Shown here: positions 16,485-24,563 of the stretch, in pieces
Position numbering within the stretch: position 1 is the stretch's first letter
How the letters are laid out: each line of letters opens with the position of its first letter
DNA from: Formicincola oecophyllae
GTDB taxonomy: Bacteria > Pseudomonadota > Alphaproteobacteria > Acetobacterales > Acetobacteraceae
Reading direction: 5' to 3'
Assembly: GCF_006542395.2 (NCBI RefSeq)
Contig: NZ_CP038231.1
Location: forward strand, 1,054,001 to 1,118,000
DNA: 64,000 nucleotides
The notes under the pieces: model-generated
The model's database searches: none
The model's input: only the letters and a program-made list of their open reading frames with translations
What the model was told of the DNA's origin: nothing
Position numbers and translations under genes: made by a program

Positions 16485-17394
16485 CAAGCCTTTGGGCGCC
16501 TCTGAAGGGGCCTTTCTGGATGATGATGAACAGGGCAACCGCAGCAGCGCTGAAGCGCGCCGCCAAATGGAGACCCTGGCTACCCTGTCCCTCAACCGGG
16601 AAGGGGGGTTCCAAGAATTGCGTGGTGGTTCTTTAGGCGTCCGCCTCGCCCTCAATGAGGAGGAGCGCGATGCTGCCCAGGCGTTGCGCTACAAAGTGTT
16701 TTTTGAGGAAATGGGCGCTCACCCCACCGCCCTTGCCAAGCGCACCCGCCGTGATGTGGATGCTTACGACACCTTCGCAGACCATTTGCTGGTCATCGAT
16801 TACGACCGCCAAGGCCCTGAACGCGTGGTCGGCACTTACAGGCTGCTTCGTTCTGAGGCGGCCCAACGGGCAGGTGGATTTTATTCAGCAGCTGAATACG
16901 ACATTTCCTGCTTGACGGATTTTCCAGGTCACCTGCTGGAGGTGGGCCGTTCATGCGTAGCGTTGCCTTACAGGGGGCGCACAGCCATGCAGCTGCTGTG
17001 GCGCGGCATTGCCTCCTACATCTTCCTGCACCGTATTGATGTGCTGTTTGGTTGCGCCAGCTTGCCTGGAACCAATCCTGACGCCCTTAATGACGAGCTG
17101 ACCTGGCTTTACCACAATCACTTGGCACCCCCTGCTTTGCGTGTGCGTGCCCAGCCTGACCGTTACGTTTCCATGCAGCGCTCCAACCCAGCCCAGCTGG
17201 ACCGCCGGCGTTGCCTGGCAGGTTTGCCGCCGCTCATCAAAGGTTATTTGCGTTTAGGTGGTTACATTGGTGACGGTGCCGTGGTTGATGAACAGTTTAA
17301 CACCACAGATGTTGCTGTGCTGGTGAAAAGCGAATTACTAGCAGATAAATACTACCGCCATTACGAGCGCCGCTTGCGCGACGCCCTTGACTGA
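16468..17394 (+). CDS. olsB: OlsB-like L-ornithine N-acyltransferase (GNAT family)
   Basis: Probably acylates ornithine with 3-hydroxyacyl-ACP to give lyso-ornithine lipid, the first step to ornithine lipids, which help membranes resist acid and phosphate limitation. Family features: LRYKVFFEEMGAHPT, RRDVDAYDTFADHLLVID, VVGTYRLLR, and VGRSCVALPYRGRTAMQLLWRGI, then YLRLGGYIGDGAVVDEQFNTTDVAVLV. Length 308. It starts at GTG 16468 behind GGGAGAGCAGC, inside the end of fur, so it is likely coupled to fur. The usual partner olsA is not adjacent; lnt follows. Confidence 0.85.
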   Translation: MTDAVNKPLGASEGAFLDDDEQGNRSSAEARRQMETLATLSLNREGGFQELRGGSLGVRLALNEEERDAAQALRYKVFFEEMGAHPTALAKRTRRDVDAYDTFADHLLVIDYDRQGPERVVGTYRLLRSEAAQRAGGFYSAAEYDISCLTDFPGHLLEVGRSCVALPYRGRTAMQLLWRGIASYIFLHRIDVLFGCASLPGTNPDALNDELTWLYHNHLAPPALRVRAQPDRYVSMQRSNPAQLDRRRCLAGLPPLIKGYLRLGGYIGDGAVVDEQFNTTDVAVLVKSELLADKYYRHYERRLRDALD

Positions 17395-17407
17395 ACCACC
17401 GCTGGGC

Positions 17408-19027
17408 ATGGCTGGCCTTGGCCGTTCCAACCCATGGTTTGGTGCTTTCAGCTGGCTGCTGAAAAACAATGGTCTGGGGGCCACGTCATGGCGCATGGTT
17501 CTGTGCGGCGCCGTGTTGGCCTTGGCCATGCCTCCTTTGTGCTTATGGCCAGTGGCCTTTTTGATGTTGCCCTTATTGTGGCGGGCCGCTTGCCAGGCAC
17601 CTAGCTGGCGTCAAGCAGGCTGGTTTGGCTTTTGCTTTGGCATGGGGTTCTACACAACCAGTTTGTACTGGTTGACCAACGCCATCATGACGCGTCTTCA
17701 TGATTTCTGGTGGGTGCTGCCTTTTGCAAGCCCAGGGGTGGCTGTGCTGATTGCTCCCCTGGTAGCTGTGCCTGCCATCATGGCCCGTTGGCCAGCCTGG
17801 GAAAGCCAGCAGCGTGGTGACGCCCCGTGTCCCCCTTGGCGTTCAGCGCTGCTTTTCGCAGCTGGCTGGACCCTGCAGGATATGGCGCGCACATTCATTT
17901 TTAGTGGTTTCCCTTGGAATCCCCTGGGCAGCGCTTTTGAAGTGCCAGGCAGGGTGGGTACCATCCTGATTCAGCCTGCCAGCCTTGTGGGGGTGGATGG
18001 GCTGACCTTCATGCTGGTGGCGTTCGCTTTGCTGTTTTGGTGTGGATGGCGTTGGCGCCTTGCGTTGCTGGCGCTGGCGCTGCTGTGGGTTGGCTGGGGG
18101 TGGTGGCGCTGTAGCCACACGGTCAGCTTGGCAGTGGTCCAGCCCCACCTTGTGCTGGTTCAAGGCGATGTGCCTGAGGAAGAGGTCCTCAATCGTTCAG
18201 CGCGCCAATTGGAGCGTGCGCGCCAGTTTGAGCGCTACCTGGACTTGACGCGCCAGGGTGTTCAGCAAGGAGTGGCTGTGCCGGGCCCTCACCAGGGTGG
18301 CAGGGGCGGTAATCTGGTGGTGGTTTGGCCTGAATCAGCGTTCCCAGGCCTGCTTGATGAGGAGCCTGAGGCCCGCTCCCTCATGAGCCAAGCAGCCATG
18401 GGTCACCCTGTGCTGGCTGGATCACTGCGGCGCGATGACAAAGGGCATTGGTTCAACAGCCTGGAGGCCGTGGGGCAAGGCGGGACGCTTGAAGCCCTTT
18501 ATGACAAAAGCCGCCTGGTGCCTTTTGGTGAATACCAGCCTTGGATCATACCCTTCAACCTGACGCCTGCTGTGTTGACGCCGGGGCCAGGCCTGCAAAC
18601 ATGGAACCTGCCTGAGGCAGGCAAGCTTGGTCCCATGGTTTGCTATGAGGTCATATTCTCTGGTTCCGTCACTGAACCTGGGCACAGGCCTGATTGGCTT
18701 CTGACCATTTCCAATGATGCCTGGTACGGCAACAGTGCCGGCCCGCGCCAGCACCTTGCCACGGGGCGCATGCGCGCTGTGGAGGAGGGGTTGGCGGTGG
18801 CGTTCGCCAACAACCGTGGTCCTTCAGCGCTTTACAGTGCCACAGGAGCGCTGGTGGGTTGGCTGCCTTGGGGCCATGACGGTGTCATGGTGAAGGCCAT
18901 TCCCCAACCGCTGTCACCAACCCTATTCAGCTGGGGTGGGCGGCTTTTGCCATTGGCCCTGGCATTGCTGGCGTGCCTGGTGGCGCTATGGCCTTGGCCA
19001 CGCCTGCAGCATGGCGGGCACACCTGA
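17408..19027 (+). CDS. lnt: Apolipoprotein N-acyltransferase
   Basis: Inner-membrane enzyme that adds the third acyl chain to the N-terminal Cys of lipoproteins. The N-terminal ~215 residues are hydrophobic (six or more transmembrane segments). A C-N hydrolase domain follows with the Glu-Lys-Cys triad visible: Glu in VVWPESAFPG, Lys in LYDKSRLVPFGEY and Cys in MVCYEVIFSG. SNDAWYGNSAGPRQHL is a family hallmark. A last hydrophobic helix closes the protein. I used ATG 17408; TTG 17387, overlapping the olsB stop, is an alternative. Two predicted lipoproteins (3366-4667 and 19784-20242) are possible substrates. Confidence 0.93.
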   Translation: MAGLGRSNPWFGAFSWLLKNNGLGATSWRMVLCGAVLALAMPPLCLWPVAFLMLPLLWRAACQAPSWRQAGWFGFCFGMGFYTTSLYWLTNAIMTRLHDFWWVLPFASPGVAVLIAPLVAVPAIMARWPAWESQQRGDAPCPPWRSALLFAAGWTLQDMARTFIFSGFPWNPLGSAFEVPGRVGTILIQPASLVGVDGLTFMLVAFALLFWCGWRWRLALLALALLWVGWGWWRCSHTVSLAVVQPHLVLVQGDVPEEEVLNRSARQLERARQFERYLDLTRQGVQQGVAVPGPHQGGRGGNLVVVWPESAFPGLLDEEPEARSLMSQAAMGHPVLAGSLRRDDKGHWFNSLEAVGQGGTLEALYDKSRLVPFGEYQPWIIPFNLTPAVLTPGPGLQTWNLPEAGKLGPMVCYEVIFSGSVTEPGHRPDWLLTISNDAWYGNSAGPRQHLATGRMRAVEEGLAVAFANNRGPSALYSATGALVGWLPWGHDGVMVKAIPQPLSPTLFSWGGRLLPLALALLACLVALWPWPRLQHGGHT

Positions 19028-19036
19028 AACCTAAGC

Positions 19037-19681
19037 TCAGATGCGCAAAGCACCCGCCTGGTGCAGGTCACGGAGGCGCTGTTCGTCATAAGCTCCCTGA
19101 AGCCAGCTCATGAAATCAGCATGTTGGGCGGCCTCCTGGGCGTACAGTTTGAAGAAACTGTCCAATATGCCTGTGCGTGAGCTTTTGAAATGAAGGTGCT
19201 TCCAGTGCAGCTGCGCCAAAGCCTGTGCTGGGCTGCCCCCTTCAAACAAAATGACCAGGCCACTGCCCAGGGCAGCGCGGTCCGCCCCTGATTTGCAATG
19301 AAGCAGTAGGGGGAAGGCCCCTTCCTGCTTCAGGCGCAGGTAAAGGGCATGGAAGCGCAAAATGCGGTCCTTGTGGGGAGCGTTGCGGCTTTCAAAAGCC
19401 ATGTCATGGTAAGGCAACCCCATTTGCTTTGCCGCATCCCGCCCCAAGACATCTGATCCGCATTGGCGTTGGCCACGCAAATTGATGACACTTTGAAAGC
19501 CATAATGCTGCCGCCAACGCCGTAACCGCCCTGGTGTAGGATGGTTGGAACGCCAGACCTTGCCAGGTATGACCTCGGCAAGGTTATGCCAAAACAGGCG
19601 GAACACTGCATGATCCTGAAGCAGGCTATCTGTCCAGGCCTGAAGGCGCCCCTGCCGGGTTTTCACGGTGCCCTTGAACAT
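19037..19681 (-). CDS. Dual-specificity/tyrosine phosphatase-like protein
   Basis: A 214-residue protein with the cysteine phosphatase P-loop HCKSGADRAALG (CX5R, Cys about residue 129), preceded by SVINLRGQ and a general-acid region MAFESRNAPHKDR. Similar alphaproteobacterial proteins (protein-tyrosine-phosphatase family, with WRSNHPTPGRLRRW at the start) are of uncertain substrate and may act on phosphoproteins or lipid phosphates. It lies tail to tail with lnt, nine bases apart. It starts at an ATG (19679-19681). Confidence 0.82.
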   Translation of the reverse strand: MFKGTVKTRQGRLQAWTDSLLQDHAVFRLFWHNLAEVIPGKVWRSNHPTPGRLRRWRQHYGFQSVINLRGQRQCGSDVLGRDAAKQMGLPYHDMAFESRNAPHKDRILRFHALYLRLKQEGAFPLLLHCKSGADRAALGSGLVILFEGGSPAQALAQLHWKHLHFKSSRTGILDSFFKLYAQEAAQHADFMSWLQGAYDEQRLRDLHQAGALRI

Positions 19682-19783
19682 GAGCTGCCCCTTTGGTCAG
19701 GCTTGAGGGGTTTTCCCCTGTGCGGAGTTGCTGGCGCCCCTGCGCAGGTCGCTCTGGACGTGGGGCGATAAAGGGGTGATAGC

Positions 19784-20242
19784 ATGGCGACCATGAACTG
19801 TCCTTTCCCTTTCCAATCTACAGGGCGTCCGACCATGCAGGATTCTTCACTGCTTCAGCAAGCATGCCGCCCAGCCTTGGTGCTGTTGGGGGTAGGGGGG
19901 CTTGTGGTGCTGGGGGGCTGCAGTGGCATGCAGGCCCTCAGCAACATGGCCAAGCCATCCCTCCCCAAGGCTGATTTGGTGGTGCCTTACCCAGCCACGC
20001 ATTTCCAGATGAACGGCATGACAGTTCCAGCCCTGAAAACCCCTGGGCCAGCTGGCCTCAACAGGCCAATAGGTGATGCTGTGCCCCAACAGGGCCCTAG
20101 GGCCCCGACAGGGCTTGAAAATGGCGCCAGCACTGGCCCGGCCATGCGCGTCAATGGTGAGGATGTGGCACCCCCAACACCTGAGGCCCAAGTCAGCTAC
20201 GGGCCCCATGGTGGCGTGCGCAGCACCCCTGAAAGCCCCTAA
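19784..20242 (+). CDS. Putative lipoprotein, unknown function
   Basis: A lipobox VVLGGC follows a hydrophobic stretch (PALVLLGVGGLVVLGG), so the mature protein would start at that Cys and be anchored in a membrane. The rest (about 105 residues) is Pro- and Gly-rich with no domain recognised. ATG 19784 has AAGGGG upstream and is my choice; ATG 19835 would give a more typical signal peptide length. The downstream gap to Trm112 is about 70 bases. Confidence 0.65.
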   Translation: MATMNCPFPFQSTGRPTMQDSSLLQQACRPALVLLGVGGLVVLGGCSGMQALSNMAKPSLPKADLVVPYPATHFQMNGMTVPALKTPGPAGLNRPIGDAVPQQGPRAPTGLENGASTGPAMRVNGEDVAPPTPEAQVSYGPHGGVRSTPESP

Positions 20243-20313
20243 GGAACCATCACCCGTCCCACCCTCACCAAACGCAGACAATCTGCCTTGTGTGGCAGCT
20301 CTGTGCAGTACGA

Positions 20314-20583
20314 TTAGAAAGGGCGTGCTTCATCAGCCAGCATGATGGGGATGGTCTCTTCCACCCGGAAAGCCAAGCGCGCCTGGGGACTAATGATGGC
20401 ACCGCGCGGCAGGGGGTTGCCTTGGCTGTCGCTGCCATTGTCAAAATCAGCGTCAAAATGCACTGGCCCTCCTGTTACAGGGCACACGAGCAATTTCAGC
20501 AACCGCTCATCAGGGGGCAGGACATGGGCTGTGCCCTGCTCACTGGTGGGGGCCATGGTGGAACTGTCATGAAGGGCAGTCAT
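20314..20583 (-). CDS. Trm112 family protein
   Basis: Small zinc-ribbon-like protein of the Trm112/YcaR family. LLKLLVCPVTGGPVHFD begins the domain and ISPQARLAFRVEETIPIMLADEAR is the family C-terminus. In eukaryotes Trm112 activates methyltransferases; the bacterial role is unclear. Only one Cys of the usual metal-ligand set is present. ATG 20583 has GGAAGGAAAC upstream; a GTG at 20607 is less likely. It follows cnoX at about 50 bases and is probably co-transcribed. Confidence 0.85.
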   Translation of the reverse strand: MTALHDSSTMAPTSEQGTAHVLPPDERLLKLLVCPVTGGPVHFDADFDNGSDSQGNPLPRGAIISPQARLAFRVEETIPIMLADEARPF

Positions 20584-20632
20584 GGGGTTTCCTTCCTGGA
20601 ATGGCACTTGCGAAGCGCCATAGAACCTGGTT

Positions 20633-21646
20633 TCAAGCGAATAACAGGGCTGAAAGTTTCTGCCGTGCTGCCATGGTGGCAGGGTCAGTCATGCCCCAAC
20701 CTTCAAAAAAGCGCAGCAGCTCGGCTTTGGCGGTAGCGGCTTGTTCAGCAGGGCCTTTTTTAATCAAGGCCAGAAGGGTATCAGCCGCCTTCTCACGTTC
20801 TCCTGCCCCATTGAGGGCGCTGGCCAGTTTTAAGTGCAGTTCAAAATCATCCGGTTTCTGGGCGGCCAGGCTTTCAATGCCTTCAAGGTCGCTGGCTGCT
20901 TGGGCACTCTCTTTGTGCAGCGCCAAGGCTTTGGCGGCGCTTTTGACCGGCTCCGCGCCAGCCTGGGCTTCAGGCACTTGGGTCAGGGCTTCCTCAGCGC
21001 TTTCAACATCATCCAGCGCCAAGAGGGCGCGCACCAGCAGTCCCCATGCCTGGGCGTTGTCGGGCTCTTCCTCCAGGATTTGGCTGGCTAGGGAGGCGGC
21101 TTCAGCAGGTTTGCCTTCATCAAGGGCCTTGCTGGCGCTTTTGATGGTTTCAGCAGCTGGCATGGTTTGACCACTGGCTTTGAGGATGGCTTCCACAAAG
21201 CTACGCAACGCCCTAGGCGTTTGCTTGCCGCGCAGCAGGTCCACCATGCGCCCTTGCCAGAAAGCGCCCACCAAAGGCAGCGCGTGAAGGGGTAGGCCCA
21301 TTTGGCGCAAATCGTTGGCAAGGGCCTTGTTGGCAGCCAGATCCACACTCACCAAGCGGATGCGCCCCCCAGCTGGCTTGATGATGGTTTCAAGCTGTTG
21401 GCCAACTTCCAGGCTTGCCGGCTGGGCAGGGTCGCGGAAGTCAACGATGATGGGCGTGTGGACGCTGGCCTCGATAACGTCCTTGACGAAGGAGGCCTCG
21501 TTGGTGGTTTTGATAGGCGGCTCATGGCTGTTTGTTGTTGAGGCCTTGGGGGCAGTACCTGTGGGCTGCTGGCCAAGGGAAAGCCCTGCGCCGTCAGAGC
21601 CTGGCATGGGAGGAAGCGCTGCGCCTGTTTTGGGTGAAAGAGCCAT
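20633..21646 (-). CDS. CnoX/YbbN-like thioredoxin-fold chaperedoxin with TPR repeats
   Basis: A 337-residue protein with an N-terminal thioredoxin-like domain (SFVKDVIEASVHTPIIVDFRD to GRMVDLLRGKQTP, about 50-155) and C-terminal TPR-like helical repeats (ALDEGKPAEAASLASQILEE onwards). Where thioredoxin has WCGPC the sequence reads DFRDPAQPAS, with no Cys at all, so it cannot act as a disulfide reductase and is more likely a holdase that hands clients to GroEL/DnaK, as known for CnoX. I chose ATG 21646, behind AAGGCAGG; a TTG at 21670 is also in frame. Confidence 0.85.
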   Translation of the reverse strand: MALSPKTGAALPPMPGSDGAGLSLGQQPTGTAPKASTTNSHEPPIKTTNEASFVKDVIEASVHTPIIVDFRDPAQPASLEVGQQLETIIKPAGGRIRLVSVDLAANKALANDLRQMGLPLHALPLVGAFWQGRMVDLLRGKQTPRALRSFVEAILKASGQTMPAAETIKSASKALDEGKPAEAASLASQILEEEPDNAQAWGLLVRALLALDDVESAEEALTQVPEAQAGAEPVKSAAKALALHKESAQAASDLEGIESLAAQKPDDFELHLKLASALNGAGEREKAADTLLALIKKGPAEQAATAKAELLRFFEGWGMTDPATMAARQKLSALLFA

Positions 21647-21846
21647 GAGCCTGCCTTTGCTTGATGTCAAAAGTGCGGAATGAATTAAGGGGAAAACCTT
21701 CCTGTCCGTTCAAGATTGGTATGACGTAGCGCCAACACAAGGAAGGAAGTTACCATGAAGGTCCCAGCCATCAGATGAAGGCAGGGCGGCGCGCTTTAAG
21801 GAGAGTGGGCTTCAGGAAGAAAGATTAGGAGTGGTGAATTTTTCAC

Positions 21847-21877
21847 TTGCACCGCCCAGCAAAGTCAGGCATATAGT
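21847..21877 (+). promoter_or_regulatory. Candidate promoter of tRNA-Gly
   Basis: TTGCAC (21847-21852) and TATAGT (21872-21877), 19 bases apart, lie just before the tRNA gene; CATATA at 17 bases is an alternative -10. An inverted repeat GTGAA-TTT-TTCAC (21834-21846) abuts the -35. Confidence 0.45.
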
Positions 21878-21895
21878 CGCCACCGGCCAAGGAAT

Positions 21896-21970
21896 GCGGG
21901 CGTAGCTCAGGGGTAGAGCACAACCTTGCCAAGGTTGGGGTCGAGGGTTCGAATCCCTTCGCCCGCTCCA
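21896..21970 (+). tRNA. tRNA-Gly (GCC)
   Basis: Full cloverleaf: acceptor GCGGGCG pairs with CGCCCGC; D-arm GCTC/GAGC; anticodon stem-loop CAACCTTGCCAAGGTTG with anticodon GCC; T-arm GAGGGTTCGAATCCCTT; CCA is encoded (21968-21970). A strong terminator follows at 22001. Confidence 0.96.
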
Positions 21971-22000
21971 GGCCGGTTCAAGAAAATCATAATTTGCAGG

Positions 22001-22036
22001 GCCGCTTTCCCGCTTTATTGGGAAAGCGGTTTTTTA
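22001..22036 (+). terminator. Rho-independent terminator after tRNA-Gly
   Basis: A perfect ten-base stem, CCGCTTTCCC (22002-22011) with GGGAAAGCGG (22020-22029), eight-base loop, then TTTTTTATT. Confidence 0.9.
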
Positions 22037-22185
22037 TTGGTGCCCAGAACCTTGGCCATGGCGGCAACGCTTAGAGGTTGCCCCCGAAGAGCCTTGGGTT
22101 GCTTACCCGCCCCTGGCTTCGTGTATGCTTCCTTACAATTAGTTCAGCCAGTCCGGCTGCAATTACGTGTGATGGAGCCCAGTTT

Positions 22186-23343
22186 ATGGCCAAGATCCTC
22201 TGCATTCTCTATCCTGACCCCCAGGCTGGCTACCCACCACCCTACATCCGTGACAGCATCCCTGACATCAAGGTTTATGAGGATGGCCATCCAGCCCCCC
22301 ATCCTCAACCCCCCCTTGGGTTCACGCCTGGGGAGCTGGTCGGCTGCGTTTCAGGGGAGCTGGGATTGCGCCCATGGCTGGAGGCGAATGGCCATGAACT
22401 TTACGTCACCAGTGACAAGGACAGCCCCGATTCGCTGTTCGAGCAGCACTTGCCTGACGCTGACGTGGTTATCTCACAGCCATTCTGGCCAGCCTACCTG
22501 ACGGAAGAACGCCTCAAAAAGGCGAAGAACCTCAAGCTGGCCCTGACTGCTGGCGTGGGCTCGGACAATGTGGACCTGGCCGCTGCCGCCAAGCTTGGCG
22601 TCACAGTGGCGGAGGTGACAGGTTCCAATTCCATCAGCGTGGCTGAACATGCCGTGATGATGGCCCTGTCCCTGGTGCGCAACTACCTGCCTGCCCATGC
22701 CCTGGCGCGTAATGGCGTGTGGAACATCGCTGACTGCGTTGCGCGCGGCTATGACATAGAAGGGATGGCGTTTGGCACGATTGGTGCTGGGCGCATAGGG
22801 CTGGCCATCCTCAAGCGCATGAAGGCCTTTGGCTGCGTGCTGCATTACATGCAGCGCCATCGCTTGGCCCCCGAGGTGGAGCGTGAACTGGGCTTGACCT
22901 ACCATCCAACGGTTGAATCGCTTGTGGCGGCTGTGGACATCGTCAACCTTCAGGTGCCGCTTTACCCAGAAACCCGCAACATGCTTAATGACCGGACCTT
23001 CAGCCTGATGAAGAAAGGCACTTACATCGTCAATTGCGCGAGGGGGGAACTGGTGGACATGGCTGCCTTGGAACGCGCGCAGAAATCTGGCCATGTCGCC
23101 GCCTATGCTGGCGATGTCTGGTACCCGGAACCAGCCCCCATGGACCATCCCTGGCGTACCATGCCTTTTAACGGGATGACGCCTCACATTTCAGGCACTA
23201 CCCTTTCCGCCCAGGCGCGCTATGCGGCAGGCACGCTTGAAATCCTGCAGGATTTCCTGGAAGGGCGCCCAATTGACCCTGATTACGTCATCGTGCAGGG
23301 CGGTGGGCTGAAAGGGACAGGGGCCAAATCCTATGAGCTTTAA
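22186..23343 (+). CDS. fdh: NAD(P)-dependent formate dehydrogenase (D-2-hydroxyacid dehydrogenase fold)
   Basis: Metal-free enzyme oxidising formate to CO2. The 385 residues align along their length with Pseudomonas FDH: YPDPQAGYPP, SGELGLRPWLEANGH, QPFWPAYL, GSNSISVAEHAVMMALSLVR, CARGEL, WRTMPFNGMTPHISGTT. The cofactor site is unusual: the Rossmann motif is G200-A-G-R-I-G and the residue after its second strand is Gln223 rather than Asp, as in NADP-preferring FDHs. Glu315 replaces the usual active-site Gln (motif YPEPAP). I chose ATG 22186, where homology begins. DUF488 overlaps its end. Confidence 0.93.
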   Translation: MAKILCILYPDPQAGYPPPYIRDSIPDIKVYEDGHPAPHPQPPLGFTPGELVGCVSGELGLRPWLEANGHELYVTSDKDSPDSLFEQHLPDADVVISQPFWPAYLTEERLKKAKNLKLALTAGVGSDNVDLAAAAKLGVTVAEVTGSNSISVAEHAVMMALSLVRNYLPAHALARNGVWNIADCVARGYDIEGMAFGTIGAGRIGLAILKRMKAFGCVLHYMQRHRLAPEVERELGLTYHPTVESLVAAVDIVNLQVPLYPETRNMLNDRTFSLMKKGTYIVNCARGELVDMAALERAQKSGHVAAYAGDVWYPEPAPMDHPWRTMPFNGMTPHISGTTLSAQARYAAGTLEILQDFLEGRPIDPDYVIVQGGGLKGTGAKSYEL

Positions 23344-23767
23344 CGCTAAGGCCAGAGCGCAGACTGGCGCGGGGGAAGCGCCCCTTCCCCCTGCAAGGGT
23401 GATGCTCAAACGCGCTTACGAAGCAGCCAGCCCCGCTGACGGCAAGCGTGTTCTGGTGGATAGGCTATGGCCACGTGGCATCAGCAAGGAAAAGGCCGAT
23501 CTGACCGGGGGATGGCTAAAGGCTCTCGCCCCCAGTACCGCGTTGCGCGAATGGTTCCACCATGACAGGGCCCTGTGGCCTGGCTTCGTGGAACGCTACC
23601 GCCAGGAGCTGGAAGGGCCAGAGCAGCGCGAGGCCTTGCGCCATGTGCGCGCCATGGCCCTGGAAGGCCCAGTGACGTTGGTTTACGGTGCCCGTGACAC
23701 AACCCATAATGAGGCTGTGGTGTTGCGTGACGTTCTGCTGGGGCAGCCAACAGCCCTGCACGCGTAA
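23333..23767 (+). CDS. DUF488 domain-containing protein
   Basis: A 144-residue member of the DUF488 family, function unknown. Family blocks: VMLKRAYEAASPADGKRVLV, DRLWPRGISKEKADL, WLKALAPSTALREWFHHD, and TLVYGARDTTHNEAVVL. The ATG at 23333 lies inside the last codons of the formate dehydrogenase gene (11-base overlap), so the two are probably co-translated. That link is worth noting because no function is known for this family. An internal ATG before LKRAYEA is an alternative start. Confidence 0.85.
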   Translation: MSFNAKARAQTGAGEAPLPPARVMLKRAYEAASPADGKRVLVDRLWPRGISKEKADLTGGWLKALAPSTALREWFHHDRALWPGFVERYRQELEGPEQREALRHVRAMALEGPVTLVYGARDTTHNEAVVLRDVLLGQPTALHA

Positions 23768-23837
23768 AAGGCGCTGATTAAGGGCGCTGGCGCTTTGGGG
23801 TAGTAAAGGCCTGGAGCAGAGGTTTTCAAGGGGGATC

Positions 23838-24506
23838 ATGATCGTGGCCGCTTCTCACACCCTGTTAACAAGTCAGGTGGCGCCCGCCCCTGAAGCGTTC
23901 CAGGATTTGCTGAAGGCCATAAAGCAGTGCCGACTTTGCGTGGAATGCCCACGCAACGGCAAGCCACTGCCCCATGCACCGCGGCCTGTCCTGCAGGCTT
24001 CGCCAAGCGCCAGCATTTGCATTGTTGGTCAGGCCCCTGGGCTGCGTGTCCATCACAGTGGGCGCCCCTTCACAGACCCTTCGGGGATGCGGCTGCGTTC
24101 ATGGCTCAACATGGATGAAGCAACGTTTTACGATCCAGCCCGTGTGGCACTAGTGCCCATGGGTTTTTGCTTCCCAGGCTACAGCGCTAGCAAAAGCGAC
24201 CTGCCCCCCAGGGTGGAATGCACAGTATGGCGCGAGCGGATCTTCGCCCAAATGCCCCACCTCAAGCTGATGGTCATTCTGGGCGGCCATGCTCAGCGCT
24301 GGCATTTGGGGCCAGCGGTGGCCAAGCGTGGCGTCAATGAGGTGGTGGCTTCATGGCGGGACTACCTTGAAGGCCCCCACGGCGTGCGGCGTTTTGTGCT
24401 GCCGCACCCCTCATGGCGCAACAATGCGTGGCTCAAGCGCAACCCGTGGTTCGCTGAGGAGGTCCTGCCTGTTTTGAGGCAGGACGTGGCCAAGGCCCTG
24501 GGCTGA
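23838..24506 (+). CDS. Uracil-DNA glycosylase family protein
   Basis: A 222-residue protein of the uracil-DNA glycosylase superfamily. Motif 1 is IVGQAPGLRVHHSGRPFTDP, with the downstream MRLRSWL; the C-terminal motif 2 region is VLPHPSWRNNAWLKRNPWF. An N-terminal CRLCVECP cluster resembles part of the Fe-S binding site of family 4/5 enzymes, but too few Cys are visible to be sure a cluster forms. DNA repair activity is likely but unproven for this subgroup. The ATG at 23838 is behind AAGGGGGATC. Confidence 0.8.
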   Translation: MIVAASHTLLTSQVAPAPEAFQDLLKAIKQCRLCVECPRNGKPLPHAPRPVLQASPSASICIVGQAPGLRVHHSGRPFTDPSGMRLRSWLNMDEATFYDPARVALVPMGFCFPGYSASKSDLPPRVECTVWRERIFAQMPHLKLMVILGGHAQRWHLGPAVAKRGVNEVVASWRDYLEGPHGVRRFVLPHPSWRNNAWLKRNPWFAEEVLPVLRQDVAKALG

Positions 24507-24563
24507 ATTTCAGCACAGGCTTTGAGTTTGGCCCCAGCTCGCCCGGCCGTGGCCTTCTTGGGG

